Notes under the pieces: model-generated
Told to the model about the DNA's origin: nothing
The model's database searches: none
Seen by the model: the letters and a program-made list of their open reading frames with translations, nothing else
Translations under genes and position numbers: made by a program
Part shown: positions 6,500 through 12,565 of the stretch, piece by piece
Layout: every line of letters begins with the position of its first letter
How positions within the stretch are numbered: position 1 is the first letter of the stretch
DNA from: Candidatus Nomurabacteria bacterium
GTDB taxonomy: Bacteria; Patescibacteriota; Minisyncoccia; Phycocordibacterales; UBA9973
Reading direction: 5' to 3'
NCBI GenBank assembly: GCA_023267315.1
Contig: JAHFNN010000017.1
Location: forward strand, 1 to 13,608
DNA length: 13,608 nt

Positions 6500-8422
6500 A
6501 TGTATTTATTTGAAGAATCGTATAAGAAGTTGAATAAAGAGCAACGAGCTGCTGTTGATGCTATTGAAGGTCCGGTTATGGTTGTGGCGGGACCGGGAAC
6601 AGGTAAGACTCAGATTCTCTCTCTTCGTATTGCCAATATTTTAAAAAAGACGGATACCAAGCCAGAACAAATCTTAGCACTTACATTTACTGAAGCTGCT
6701 GCATACAATATGCGTCGTCGCTTAGCCCAACTTGTGGGTAGTGTGGCGTACCGTGTCACTATCAATACGTTCCATGGATTTTGTAATGATGTTATCAAAA
6801 AATACCCAGAAGATTTTCCGCGCATTATTGGTTCAAAAGGCATTACTGAAGTTGAGCAAGTGTCGATTATTGAAAAGATTATTGAGGAGGGGTCATTCGT
6901 GCTCTTAAAACCTTTTGGTGATCGTTTCCTCTACGTTCGCGATATTTTGAAATCAATCAGTGAACTTAAGCGTGAAGGGATTTCATGTACACAGTTTAGT
7001 GAACTTGTTATAAAAGAAAAAAGAGAATTCACGACGATTCCGGATTTGTACCATGTTAAAGGTGCACATAAAGGGAAAATGAAAGGTGAGTATCAGAAGT
7101 ATGAGCGTAAGATTTTAAAAAATGAAGAGCTTGCAACTATCTATACTGCGTATGAAAGAGCTCTTACTGAACGAAAGCAGTATGATTTTAACGATATGAT
7201 CTTAGAGGTACTTAAAACGCTTCTTGTAAATACCACACTTCTGCAAATGCTTCAAGAAGAACATCAGTACATATTAGTTGATGAGCATCAGGATACAAAC
7301 AACGCACAAAATAAAATTATAGAACAGATTATGAGTTATCATGAGAATCCAAATCTGTTTGTCGTTGGTGATGAGAAGCAAGCTATCTTCCGTTTCCAGG
7401 GTGCATCGCTTGAGAATTTTAACTATTTCCAAAAAATATATCCGACGGCAAAATTAATTACGCTTACCGAAAATTATCGCTCAACACAGACGGTGCTAGA
7501 TACCGCGCATCGACTCATTCCAGGGCGAGTACCGCTTACGAAGAATGTTTCTCACACCGAGAAAGCGATACAGATTGGTGAATTTGAAACAGAGGCAAGT
7601 GAGCGCTATTTTGTAGCTCATGATATCAAGAAAAAAATTGATACTGGTGTACCGGCTAGCGAGATTGCTATTTTGTATAGAAATAATAAGGACGCATTTC
7701 CTATCGCACGAGATTTGGCACGTCTCGGTGTCTCGTGTGTAATCGAATCAGATGAAGATCTTTTTTCTCAATCTGATGTGCAGAAATTACTTGTTATACT
7801 GCGTGCAGTTTGTGGCTATGGAAATGATGTGCATTTGGTGCCACTGCTCCATGTATCTCTTTTTGGTATTGATCCACTTGATATGTATAAATTTTTACAG
7901 ACGGTTTCTCTGACAAAAGAGTACTCGGTGTATGACTACCTTTCGGAGCAGAGACTCTTGGAGAAAATGGGGTTGCCTACAAAAGATTCTCCTCTTGTGG
8001 CGCTTGGTGGTAAATTGAAAAGATGGGTGCATGAATCTCACGAAAAAGACTTGATGACTTTTTTTGAATATATCGTACGAGATTCAGGACTTCTTGAAAA
8101 TATAATTACGCATGGAAATAGTATCGAACGTCTGGATGCATTAAATGCTCTTTTTGATGAGGTTCGGAGTATCGTAGAGATAAATGCCCAAGCGACACTC
8201 ACTGATTTTTTTGCGTATATAGATACGATTAAAAAACATAATTTATTTTTACGCCGACATCGGGGGCGTAGTGCAGGGAACGCGGTACATCTTATGACTG
8301 TCCATCGAGCAAAAGGTCTTGAATTTGCTCATGTCTATATCATTCGGGTGGTTAACGGAGTTTTTGGTGGGAAAATAGAGCGAGAGCGACTACCTTTGAT
8401 TGAGTCGGTATACAAGATCTAA
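6500..8422 (+). CDS. UvrD-family helicase-nuclease, N-terminal half (split gene)
   Basis: The 640 residues cover the Q motif (LNKEQRAAVD, 11-20), Walker A (AGPGTGKT, 30-37), motif Ia (LALTFTEAAA), Ib (INTFHGFC), motif II (VDEHQDT, D261-E262), motif III (VVGDEKQAIFRFQGA), motif IV (LTENYRST) and motif V (VHLMTVHRAKGLEF, about 595-608). Motif VI, which carries the arginine that senses ATP, is missing. The frame ends IESVYKI and a stop soon after RERLPL. Motif VI and a nuclease domain are found in the gene at 10581, so this is the first part of one superfamily 1A helicase-nuclease (AdnB/AddA/RecB-like) cut after Leu633. Rejoined at LPL/PGGIL the protein would be about 991 residues, a normal size. 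Alone, this half should not hydrolyse ATP; paired with the other half it might. Such enzymes act on broken or damaged DNA. Start chosen from the TATAAT at 6488. Confidence 0.85.
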   Translation: MYLFEESYKKLNKEQRAAVDAIEGPVMVVAGPGTGKTQILSLRIANILKKTDTKPEQILALTFTEAAAYNMRRRLAQLVGSVAYRVTINTFHGFCNDVIKKYPEDFPRIIGSKGITEVEQVSIIEKIIEEGSFVLLKPFGDRFLYVRDILKSISELKREGISCTQFSELVIKEKREFTTIPDLYHVKGAHKGKMKGEYQKYERKILKNEELATIYTAYERALTERKQYDFNDMILEVLKTLLVNTTLLQMLQEEHQYILVDEHQDTNNAQNKIIEQIMSYHENPNLFVVGDEKQAIFRFQGASLENFNYFQKIYPTAKLITLTENYRSTQTVLDTAHRLIPGRVPLTKNVSHTEKAIQIGEFETEASERYFVAHDIKKKIDTGVPASEIAILYRNNKDAFPIARDLARLGVSCVIESDEDLFSQSDVQKLLVILRAVCGYGNDVHLVPLLHVSLFGIDPLDMYKFLQTVSLTKEYSVYDYLSEQRLLEKMGLPTKDSPLVALGGKLKRWVHESHEKDLMTFFEYIVRDSGLLENIITHGNSIERLDALNALFDEVRSIVEINAQATLTDFFAYIDTIKKHNLFLRRHRGRSAGNAVHLMTVHRAKGLEFAHVYIIRVVNGVFGGKIERERLPLIESVYKI

Positions 8423-8438
8423 TTGTCGTTGTAAAAAG
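8377..8438 (+). repeat. 62-bp left-end direct repeat, copy 1
   Basis: Identical to 9453-9514. The first 22 bases are helicase coding sequence (ending CTACCTTTG) and the remainder is insert sequence that adds IESVYKI and a stop. It marks the left boundary of each cassette. Confidence 0.9.
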
Positions 8439-8445
8439 TCTATTG

Positions 8446-8454
8446 TGTGGATAA
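8446..8454 (-). promoter_or_regulatory. DnaA-box-like 9-mer, cassette 1
   Basis: The plus strand reads TGTGGATAA, the exact complement of the consensus DnaA box TTATCCACA. It lies in a 39-base stretch that is otherwise diverged from the second cassette, and the 9-mer is kept in both. A regulatory or replication role is inference. Confidence 0.3.
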
Positions 8455-8477
8455 TCAACTATCGTTCTCTACAGAAA

Positions 8478-8609
8478 GGAGTGTATAATAAGAACATTAT
8501 AAACGTTCGTTAATTATTAGAATTTAATCATGGAAAATATGAATACTAATTCAAAACAAAATCCACTTGTCATGATCCTCCTCGTAGTGATCTTGGCATT
8601 GGTGGCGTA
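8478..8609 (+). repeat. 132-bp direct repeat, copy 1 (promoter, leader and gene 5' end)
   Basis: Identical to 9552-9683. It spans a TATAAT (8484-8489), the leader, a second -10-like TAGAAT (8518-8523) ending six bases before the ATG, and about 26 codons of the anchored protein. Weaker similarity continues to about 8671. Confidence 0.9.
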
Positions 8610-9261
8610 CCTTGTGATAAATGGTACGACAAAAACGACACAGGTTGCTGAAAACCAGTCTGCAGCGGCAGCTTCAAAAACTGTACATTGTGAATATACT
8701 GATCACGGTGCTGATTACGATTACAATCCTTATTTACCAGGGGGAGCTAATAGTTATACTATTACCAATCAGGGAAAGAAAACAATTCTAAGTTCTAAGA
8801 CCAATACTTGCGGGGTTGATCTAACTACAGGAGAGGTTAATACAAAAATGTACACATGTGATTATTCTGGCCAGGTGTCACAGTTCCTTCTCCCAACTCT
8901 ATCATCTGTTGGGGCAACATCTTGTCAAAATGGGGCTCTTGTCGGTAGTAAGTTAACAGCGAAGATTACAAGTAAACCTTCTTGTACTAATAATGTAGGT
9001 ATGGAAATTCAAGCTAGTGTCACACCAGGTGATACTAAGCCTGTCTCATTATCGGGACTTACATTTATGATAGATGGAGTACCAGTTAATAATCCATATG
9101 GTTCATGGGCGCACAATCAATATCCTACAAGCAATCTTATAACAGACTACATCTTCCCAGGAGGATTCTCAGTTTCTTCGGGGACGCATACAGAGACAGT
9201 AAAAGCTTGTGATTCTACTGGTTGTGTTACATCGGCGCCAGTTAGTTTTTCTTGTAAATAA
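8530..9261 (+). CDS. Cassette 1 anchored exported protein, Cys-rich variable domain
   Basis: The 243-residue protein starts MENMNTNSKQNP, followed by one long hydrophobic segment (about residues 12-31), so it is probably a signal-anchored protein with its body outside the membrane. Residues 1 to about 48 closely match the second cassette protein; from there on the two are unrelated. This body has eight Cys residues (for example TVHC, TNTC, YTCDYS, TSC, PSC, KACDSTGC, FSCK), which suggests disulfide-bonded extracellular modules. The C-terminal part (GLTFMIDGVPVNN ... SGTHTETVKACDSTGCVTS) looks like an Ig-like beta-sandwich repeat. There is no type IV pilin cleavage motif. The start is set by the shared leader. 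A 44-base palindromic terminator follows. The role is unknown; a surface binding or display protein is the likeliest reading. Confidence 0.75.
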   Translation: MENMNTNSKQNPLVMILLVVILALVAYLVINGTTKTTQVAENQSAAAASKTVHCEYTDHGADYDYNPYLPGGANSYTITNQGKKTILSSKTNTCGVDLTTGEVNTKMYTCDYSGQVSQFLLPTLSSVGATSCQNGALVGSKLTAKITSKPSCTNNVGMEIQASVTPGDTKPVSLSGLTFMIDGVPVNNPYGSWAHNQYPTSNLITDYIFPGGFSVSSGTHTETVKACDSTGCVTSAPVSFSCK

Positions 9262-9270
9262 TTATTAAGT

Positions 9271-9314
9271 CCAAAATAAAAAACTGCCCATTAATGGGCA
9301 GTTTTTTATTTTGG
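9271..9314 (+). terminator. Terminator of cassette 1 (44-bp perfect palindrome)
   Basis: Every base of 9271-9314 pairs in a perfect palindrome with the core ACTGCCCATTAATGGGCAGT, ending in a T-rich run. It shares its frame (aaaaaactgcc ... ggcagtttttt) with the second cassette's terminator, while the inner bases differ in a paired way. Confidence 0.85.
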
Positions 9315-9333
9315 AAAAATACTAAAATAGGCT

Positions 9334-9452
9334 ATGCCCAAGACGACTAAAAAACAGAGGACAATAATACTTCTAAAAGTGTTGAATCCGTAAAAAATGA
9401 AATAGGTAAGGCAATGACGAGCGTCGACTCCTGTATGCTGCACTCATACGAG
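9334..9452 (+). pseudogene. Relic of the helicase C-half start and motif VI
   Basis: After the cassette 1 terminator, a TAAAAT (9323-9328) precedes an ATG at 9334 that opens PKTTKKQ...IILLKVL and stops at 9391-9393. This aligns with the start of the real C-half (PRAIKKTQKK...GGILREII). Further on, 9413-9451 reads, in another frame, NDERRLLYAALIR, matching NDERRLLYVALTR of the intact C-half at 32 of 39 bases. Five of the seven differences are at third codon positions. So this is a frameshifted, truncated piece of a diverged helicase allele. It stops abruptly at a GAGAGCGAGAG-rich junction with the next cassette's left end. It is too short to be functional. Confidence 0.6.
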
Positions 9453-9514
9453 AGAGCGAGAGCGACTACCTTTGATTGAGTCGGTATACAAGATCTAATT
9501 GTCGTTGTAAAAAG
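9453..9514 (+). repeat. 62-bp left-end direct repeat, copy 2
   Basis: Identical to 8377-8438, including the 22 bases of helicase code and the stop codon (9496-9498). Here it no longer follows an open helicase frame, so it is a passenger fragment that reveals a tandem duplication or insertion. Confidence 0.9.
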
Positions 9515-9521
9515 CCTCTGT

Positions 9522-9530
9522 TGTGGATAA
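9522..9530 (-). promoter_or_regulatory. DnaA-box-like 9-mer, cassette 2
   Basis: The same TGTGGATAA as in cassette 1, at the matching place 28 bases before the TATAAT at 9558, inside an otherwise diverged stretch. Confidence 0.3.
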
Positions 9531-9551
9531 CCACGCACTACTATTTATTGG

Positions 9552-9683
9552 GGAGTGTATAATAAGAACATTATAAACGTTCGTTAATTATTAGAATTTA
9601 ATCATGGAAAATATGAATACTAATTCAAAACAAAATCCACTTGTCATGATCCTCCTCGTAGTGATCTTGGCATTGGTGGCGTA
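9552..9683 (+). repeat. 132-bp direct repeat, copy 2
   Basis: Identical to 8478-8609, offset by 1074 bases. It holds TATAAT (9558-9563), TAGAAT (9592-9597) and the first 26 codons of the second anchored protein. Similarity fades at about 9745. Confidence 0.9.
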
Positions 9684-10485
9684 TCTTGCTATAAATGGTG
9701 TAACAAAGACAACTCAAGTTGCTGAAAACCAGCCTGCAGCGGCAGGAGGAAAGAGTGGAGGTGGTGGAAACGCTCAAGCATTACCTACAATTTCAACAAG
9801 CATACTTAGTGCGACAAAAATCTCTATTTCTGCTACACCAACAGTGTATAGTGGTGTTCCTGTCAAAGTTGTAGGTTATGATTTTGTAGATAATACTGGA
9901 GCTGTTTCGTATATACGCGAAGATTCGACAACAGATAGTGTGGCTCGTGTACCACTCATTAAATACGGTGAGCAAGTTAATCTTTCTAGTGCAACAATAG
10001 GTGGATTAAAACCTGGTATGCATTACACAGTTATAGGCACAGCTTGTGGATATAAAACTGCTACAAGTTACTTCCCTGATTATTGTGCTCAAACCAATCA
10101 AATATCAATAACAATGCCAAATGCAGTGCAGGAAGCAACTCCACCTACTATTGGCGTGCCTTTCTATTTAAATTATAGTGGTGGTGCAAATCCTGTTTAC
10201 CGTGCCGTTGCTGTAAGAGCAGATGATGTTACTGGAATGGATAGTGATCCTTCATACTTTGCGGTAACAATGACCTTCCCTCCATTAGATAGTGGTTATA
10301 GAATGTTAGATATTTATAGAGGTCATATACATGCTTGGAATAACCCTCAAGGTGCTATATATTACTACACATTGGATTGGCATGCTGATGCTGGTGCAAC
10401 TGTGAACGCTATTGTTACCGCTGAGGATATATTCCATAATTCTACTACCAAAACAGGTACATTTGTGGTACCACCATTCCGTTAG
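9604..10485 (+). CDS. Cassette 2 anchored exported protein, beta-rich variable domain
   Basis: The 293-residue protein has the same N-terminus and membrane segment (about residues 12-31) as the cassette 1 protein, then a Gly-rich linker (GGKSGGGGN, about 48-56) and a different exported body. The body looks like two beta-sandwich units. One has an IS-prone strand pattern (KISISATPTVYSGVPVKVVGYDF, through YTVIGTACGYK); it holds the only two Cys. The second runs from about GVPFYLNYSGGANP to GTFVVPPFR and ends VNAIVTAEDIFHNSTT. The style recalls fibronectin-III or Ig-like surface modules, but no family can be named. No pilin cleavage site or sortase signal is seen. Promoter, leader and terminator match cassette 1, so the two are probably controlled alike. 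The role may be adhesion or display. Confidence 0.75.
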   Translation: MENMNTNSKQNPLVMILLVVILALVAYLAINGVTKTTQVAENQPAAAGGKSGGGGNAQALPTISTSILSATKISISATPTVYSGVPVKVVGYDFVDNTGAVSYIREDSTTDSVARVPLIKYGEQVNLSSATIGGLKPGMHYTVIGTACGYKTATSYFPDYCAQTNQISITMPNAVQEATPPTIGVPFYLNYSGGANPVYRAVAVRADDVTGMDSDPSYFAVTMTFPPLDSGYRMLDIYRGHIHAWNNPQGAIYYYTLDWHADAGATVNAIVTAEDIFHNSTTKTGTFVVPPFR

Positions 10486-10520
10486 GAATAAAGTGTTAGA
10501 TACATCTAGATTTATACTAG

Positions 10521-10556
10521 AAGAAAAAACTGCCTTTAATAAGGCAGTTTTTTCTT
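10521..10556 (+). terminator. Terminator of cassette 2
   Basis: Arms 10521-10536 and 10541-10556 (aagaaaaaactgcctt and its exact complement) enclose the loop TAAT, followed by a T-rich tail. It should shield the downstream helicase half from read-through, so that half needs its own promoter. Confidence 0.85.
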
Positions 10557-10568
10557 TGGGAAAAATGT

Positions 10569-10574
10569 TAAGAT
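10569..10574 (+). promoter_or_regulatory. -10-like element for the helicase C-half
   Basis: TAAGAT ends six bases before the GTG at 10581, the same spacing as at the N-half (TATAAT at 6488). It lies just after the cassette 2 terminator. The relic at 9334 has the matching TAAAAT. This supports leaderless expression of the C-half from the cassette's right end. Confidence 0.4.
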
Positions 10575-10580
10575 AAAGCC

Positions 10581-11696
10581 GTGCCAAGAGCAATAAAAAA
10601 AACACAAAAAAAAACAGCGCCCGGTGGAATTCTTAGAGAAATCATTATGGATACAGACAACGACGAGCGTCGGCTCCTGTATGTTGCCCTTACACGCGCG
10701 AAAGAGAGTGTGACGCTTACGTATGCTAAAGAGGGGGACGATCACCGAGAGAATTTACCCTCAGAGTTTTTAACTGAGATTATGTCTGAACAAGCAGAAA
10801 AAATTGATACAGACGTGTGGGAAAAAGCTTTTACGAATGATGTTGAATTTAAATTCACCACCCCTCATAAATCTCCCGGACTTCTCGAGCATGCATCGAT
10901 TCATGATGTTACATTTGTGCGAGAGCTTTTTAGTGCGCAAGGATTATCTCCAACTGCACTCAATAATTATTTAGAGTGCCCGTGGAAATATTTCTATCAA
11001 AATCTTATTCGGATTCCCTCAGCTCCATCAAAACATCAATCATATGGTATTGCGGTGCATGGTGCGCTTGCAGATTTTTTCAATCATATAAAAGAAGAAG
11101 AAGTCGGTAAAGAATATTTGCTTGCTTCATTTGAACGATGGATGAATATTGCCTCATTTAATCCACGTGATTTTACTGAAACAAAAGAGCGGGGGACAAA
11201 AGCACTTTCTGGTTGGTATGATACATACCACGCACTGTGGAATATACGAACACAGACTGAGTATAAAATAAAAGGCGTGTTACTCACAGATACTATTCGA
11301 TTGACGGGTGTATTGGATAAAATAGAACGTGCCGATGATGATACGGTGACTGTTGTTGATTATAAAACCGCAAAACCAAAATCACGCAACGAGCTTATGG
11401 GTCTCACAAAAAATGCAGACGGTAATTACTATCGCCAACTCATTTTCTATAAATTACTCCTCAAATATTACAAAGAAGGTGAGTATCGGATGCGCTATGG
11501 CGTAATTGATTTTATTGAACCGGATGATAAAGGAATATACCATCGAGAAGTATTTGAAATTACCGATGACGAAGTAGTCCAACTTGAAAAAAGAATTCGT
11601 GAAATTGCAGATGAGATTCTTACTCTTAAATTTTGGGATTCACGTTGTGGAGAAAAAGATTGTGAGTTTTGTGCACTACGGAACATGATGCGGTAA
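10581..11696 (+). CDS. UvrD-family helicase-nuclease, C-terminal half with PD-(D/E)XK nuclease
   Basis: The 371-residue product opens at GTG with a basic stretch (PRAIKKTQKKTA) that seems to come from the cassette; helicase sequence starts at P14-G-G-I-L. Motif VI is NDERRLLYVALTRAK (27-41), with R39 the likely ATP-sensing arginine. Residues about 125-371 form a RecB/AddB-type nuclease: the entry motif SPTALNNYLECPWKYFYQ with C133, the acidic residue D246 (GVLDKIE), and the D260-Y-K262 catalytic pair (VVDYKTAK). A C-terminal cluster C356-x4-C361-x2-C364 with C133 forms the four-cysteine set expected for the iron-sulfur cluster of AddB/Cas4-like nucleases. All nuclease residues are intact, so selection appears to have kept this half. 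It could work as a separate nuclease subunit or pair with the N-half. No Shine-Dalgarno sequence is visible, and the initiator GTG is an inference. Confidence 0.82.
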   Translation: MPRAIKKTQKKTAPGGILREIIMDTDNDERRLLYVALTRAKESVTLTYAKEGDDHRENLPSEFLTEIMSEQAEKIDTDVWEKAFTNDVEFKFTTPHKSPGLLEHASIHDVTFVRELFSAQGLSPTALNNYLECPWKYFYQNLIRIPSAPSKHQSYGIAVHGALADFFNHIKEEEVGKEYLLASFERWMNIASFNPRDFTETKERGTKALSGWYDTYHALWNIRTQTEYKIKGVLLTDTIRLTGVLDKIERADDDTVTVVDYKTAKPKSRNELMGLTKNADGNYYRQLIFYKLLLKYYKEGEYRMRYGVIDFIEPDDKGIYHREVFEITDDEVVQLEKRIREIADEILTLKFWDSRCGEKDCEFCALRNMMR

Positions 11697-11734
11697 ATAT
11701 TTCTGAGGAGATAAAGACTTATAGCTGTTTTTAA

Positions 11735-11848
11735 CTAAAACAGGGGACGGGGGCCATTATCGAGCCATCCGAGATAAAAACCAATCAGTATAAATAAGAT
11801 AAGGGCTACTACAATTATCCAGAGTCCTTTTTGGGGTTTTAATTTCAT
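11735..11848 (-). CDS. Small single-pass membrane peptide (37 aa)
   Basis: On the minus strand an ATG at 11848 opens a 37-residue frame: a basic start (MKLKPQKGLW), a hydrophobic segment (about residues 10-28) and a short polar end (WLDNGPRPLF). A -10-like TATGAT (11860-11865, minus strand) ends 11 bases before the ATG. The gene is divergent from the one at 11919 and convergent with the helicase half. The positive-inside charge pattern suggests the N-terminus stays in the cytosol. No family is recognised. It is a fair but not certain gene, because short hydrophobic frames occur by chance. Confidence 0.5.
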   Translation of the reverse strand: MKLKPQKGLWIIVVALILFILIGFYLGWLDNGPRPLF

Positions 11849-11918
11849 GTCCACAGTCTATCATATACAGCATTTTATATGCCTATGATATACTAACTAC
11901 TGTAGGAAGCTGAAAAAT

Positions 11919-12149
11919 ATGGAAACAATGACTGTACATGGTCATACGGTGAAATTTGATCCGTCTGGACATAATATTAAAATTGGACTTCATTATCTTG
12001 AGGATCATTTAAGTAGTGAAGAGGCAGAGCCATTTTTTACTCAAGCAAAAAATCATAGTTCTGCTCAATTTTCAACCAGTGACGATTATAAATTTACACT
12101 GGTCCACCATGATAGTGGCTACTACGAAATTACTGCACGGGATTACTAA
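11919..12149 (+). CDS. Small soluble hypothetical protein (76 aa)
   Basis: The 76-residue acidic, His-rich protein (METMTVHGHTVKF ... YKFTLVHHDSGYYEITARDY) has no membrane segment. It looks like a small alpha/beta fold with a terminal beta hairpin. TATACT (11889-11894) and a Shine-Dalgarno-like GGAAG (11904-11908) sit upstream, making this one of the few genes here with a plausible leader and ribosome-binding site. It precedes the response-regulator gene by 21 bases, so the two may be co-transcribed. The function is unknown. Confidence 0.6.
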   Translation: METMTVHGHTVKFDPSGHNIKIGLHYLEDHLSSEEAEPFFTQAKNHSSAQFSTSDDYKFTLVHHDSGYYEITARDY

Positions 12150-12170
12150 TTTTATATATACATAAATACT

Positions 12171-12551
12171 ATGGCTACAAAAGGAAAGATGAAGGTTTTA
12201 GTTGTTGATGATGAAAAAGCAATTTCACACGCCCTTGAATTAAAATTATCACATGATGGTTTTGATGTTGTTGTCGCGTCAAATGGAGAGGATGCACTAG
12301 AATCTATTGCTAAAGAAAAATTTGATTTAATACTCCTTGATTTAGTGATGCCACGTAAGGATGGTTTTGAGGTCCTTGAAGAACTCCATGCCAAAGGTAA
12401 CACTGTTCCTATTATCGTCACTTCAAATTTGGGGCAGGAGGAAGATAAGAAACGCGTTGAGCATTTAGGAATTACGCACTATCTTATCAAGTCCAATACA
12501 TCAATCACTGACATGGTTTCAAAAATAAAAGAAACATTAGGGGTCGCATAA
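12171..12551 (+). CDS. CheY-like response-regulator receiver protein
   Basis: The 126-residue protein is a single receiver domain with no output domain. It has the full set of switch residues: acidic pair D13-D14 (VLVVDDE), phospho-acceptor D57 (LILLDLVMP), T84 (IIVTSN) and K107 (YLIKSN). Such domains are phosphorylated by a histidine kinase and act by binding a partner. The partner kinase is not in this window. The gene lies 14 bases before a PilB-type ATPase gene, an arrangement common in CPR type IV pilus loci, so a role in controlling pilus assembly is a fair inference. The A/T-rich TATATACATAAAT before the ATG may hold its -10. Confidence 0.9.
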   Translation: MATKGKMKVLVVDDEKAISHALELKLSHDGFDVVVASNGEDALESIAKEKFDLILLDLVMPRKDGFEVLEELHAKGNTVPIIVTSNLGQEEDKKRVEHLGITHYLIKSNTSITDMVSKIKETLGVA

Positions 12552-12565
12552 TATATCATTACACT

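Larger units (their letters stand above)
8399..10619 (+). mobile_element. Two-cassette insertion splitting the helicase gene
   Basis: These 2221 bases are inferred to interrupt the helicase. Removing them joins codons L-P-L to P-G-G-I-L in frame between motifs V and VI. The insert holds two cassettes in tandem (about 8399-9333 and 9475-10619) separated by decayed helicase sequence. Each cassette has the same left end, promoter region and gene 5' end. Each then has a terminator of the same design and a short sequence leading to a start codon for downstream helicase sequence. No transposase, integrase, reverse transcriptase, terminal inverted repeat or target-site duplication was found, so the mode of movement is unknown. 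The ends are inferred from protein continuity, not from comparison with an empty site. Confidence 0.6.

Noticed and set aside
9347..9538. Minus-strand gene of 63 codons between the cassettes
   Set aside because: It lies over the helicase relic and the left-end repeat; its frame is explained as a shadow of plus-strand coding remnants, and no promoter is evident.
8530..9604. Cassette proteins as type IV pilins serving the nearby PilB
   Set aside because: The N-termini lack the G-F-T-L-x-E prepilin cleavage motif. The hydrophobic segment looks like a plain signal anchor.
8530..10485. Diversity-generating retroelement target genes
   Set aside because: No reverse transcriptase or template repeat is present. 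The two bodies differ by whole-domain replacement, not by adenine-directed point changes.
8399..10619. Intein or self-splicing intron in the helicase
   Set aside because: The insert has stop codons, terminators and two separate genes. I see no intein splicing blocks, no homing endonuclease and no group I or II intron core. The site is also not inside a conserved motif.
8399..10619. Standard insertion sequence, transposon or integron cassette
   Set aside because: No transposase or integrase frame, no terminal inverted repeats, no target-site duplication and no attC-like site were found.
11725..11743. Terminator after the helicase C-half
   Set aside because: Only a 7-bp A/T-rich stem (ctgtttt/aaaacag) with no T-run after it. 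It also overlaps the end of the minus-strand peptide gene.
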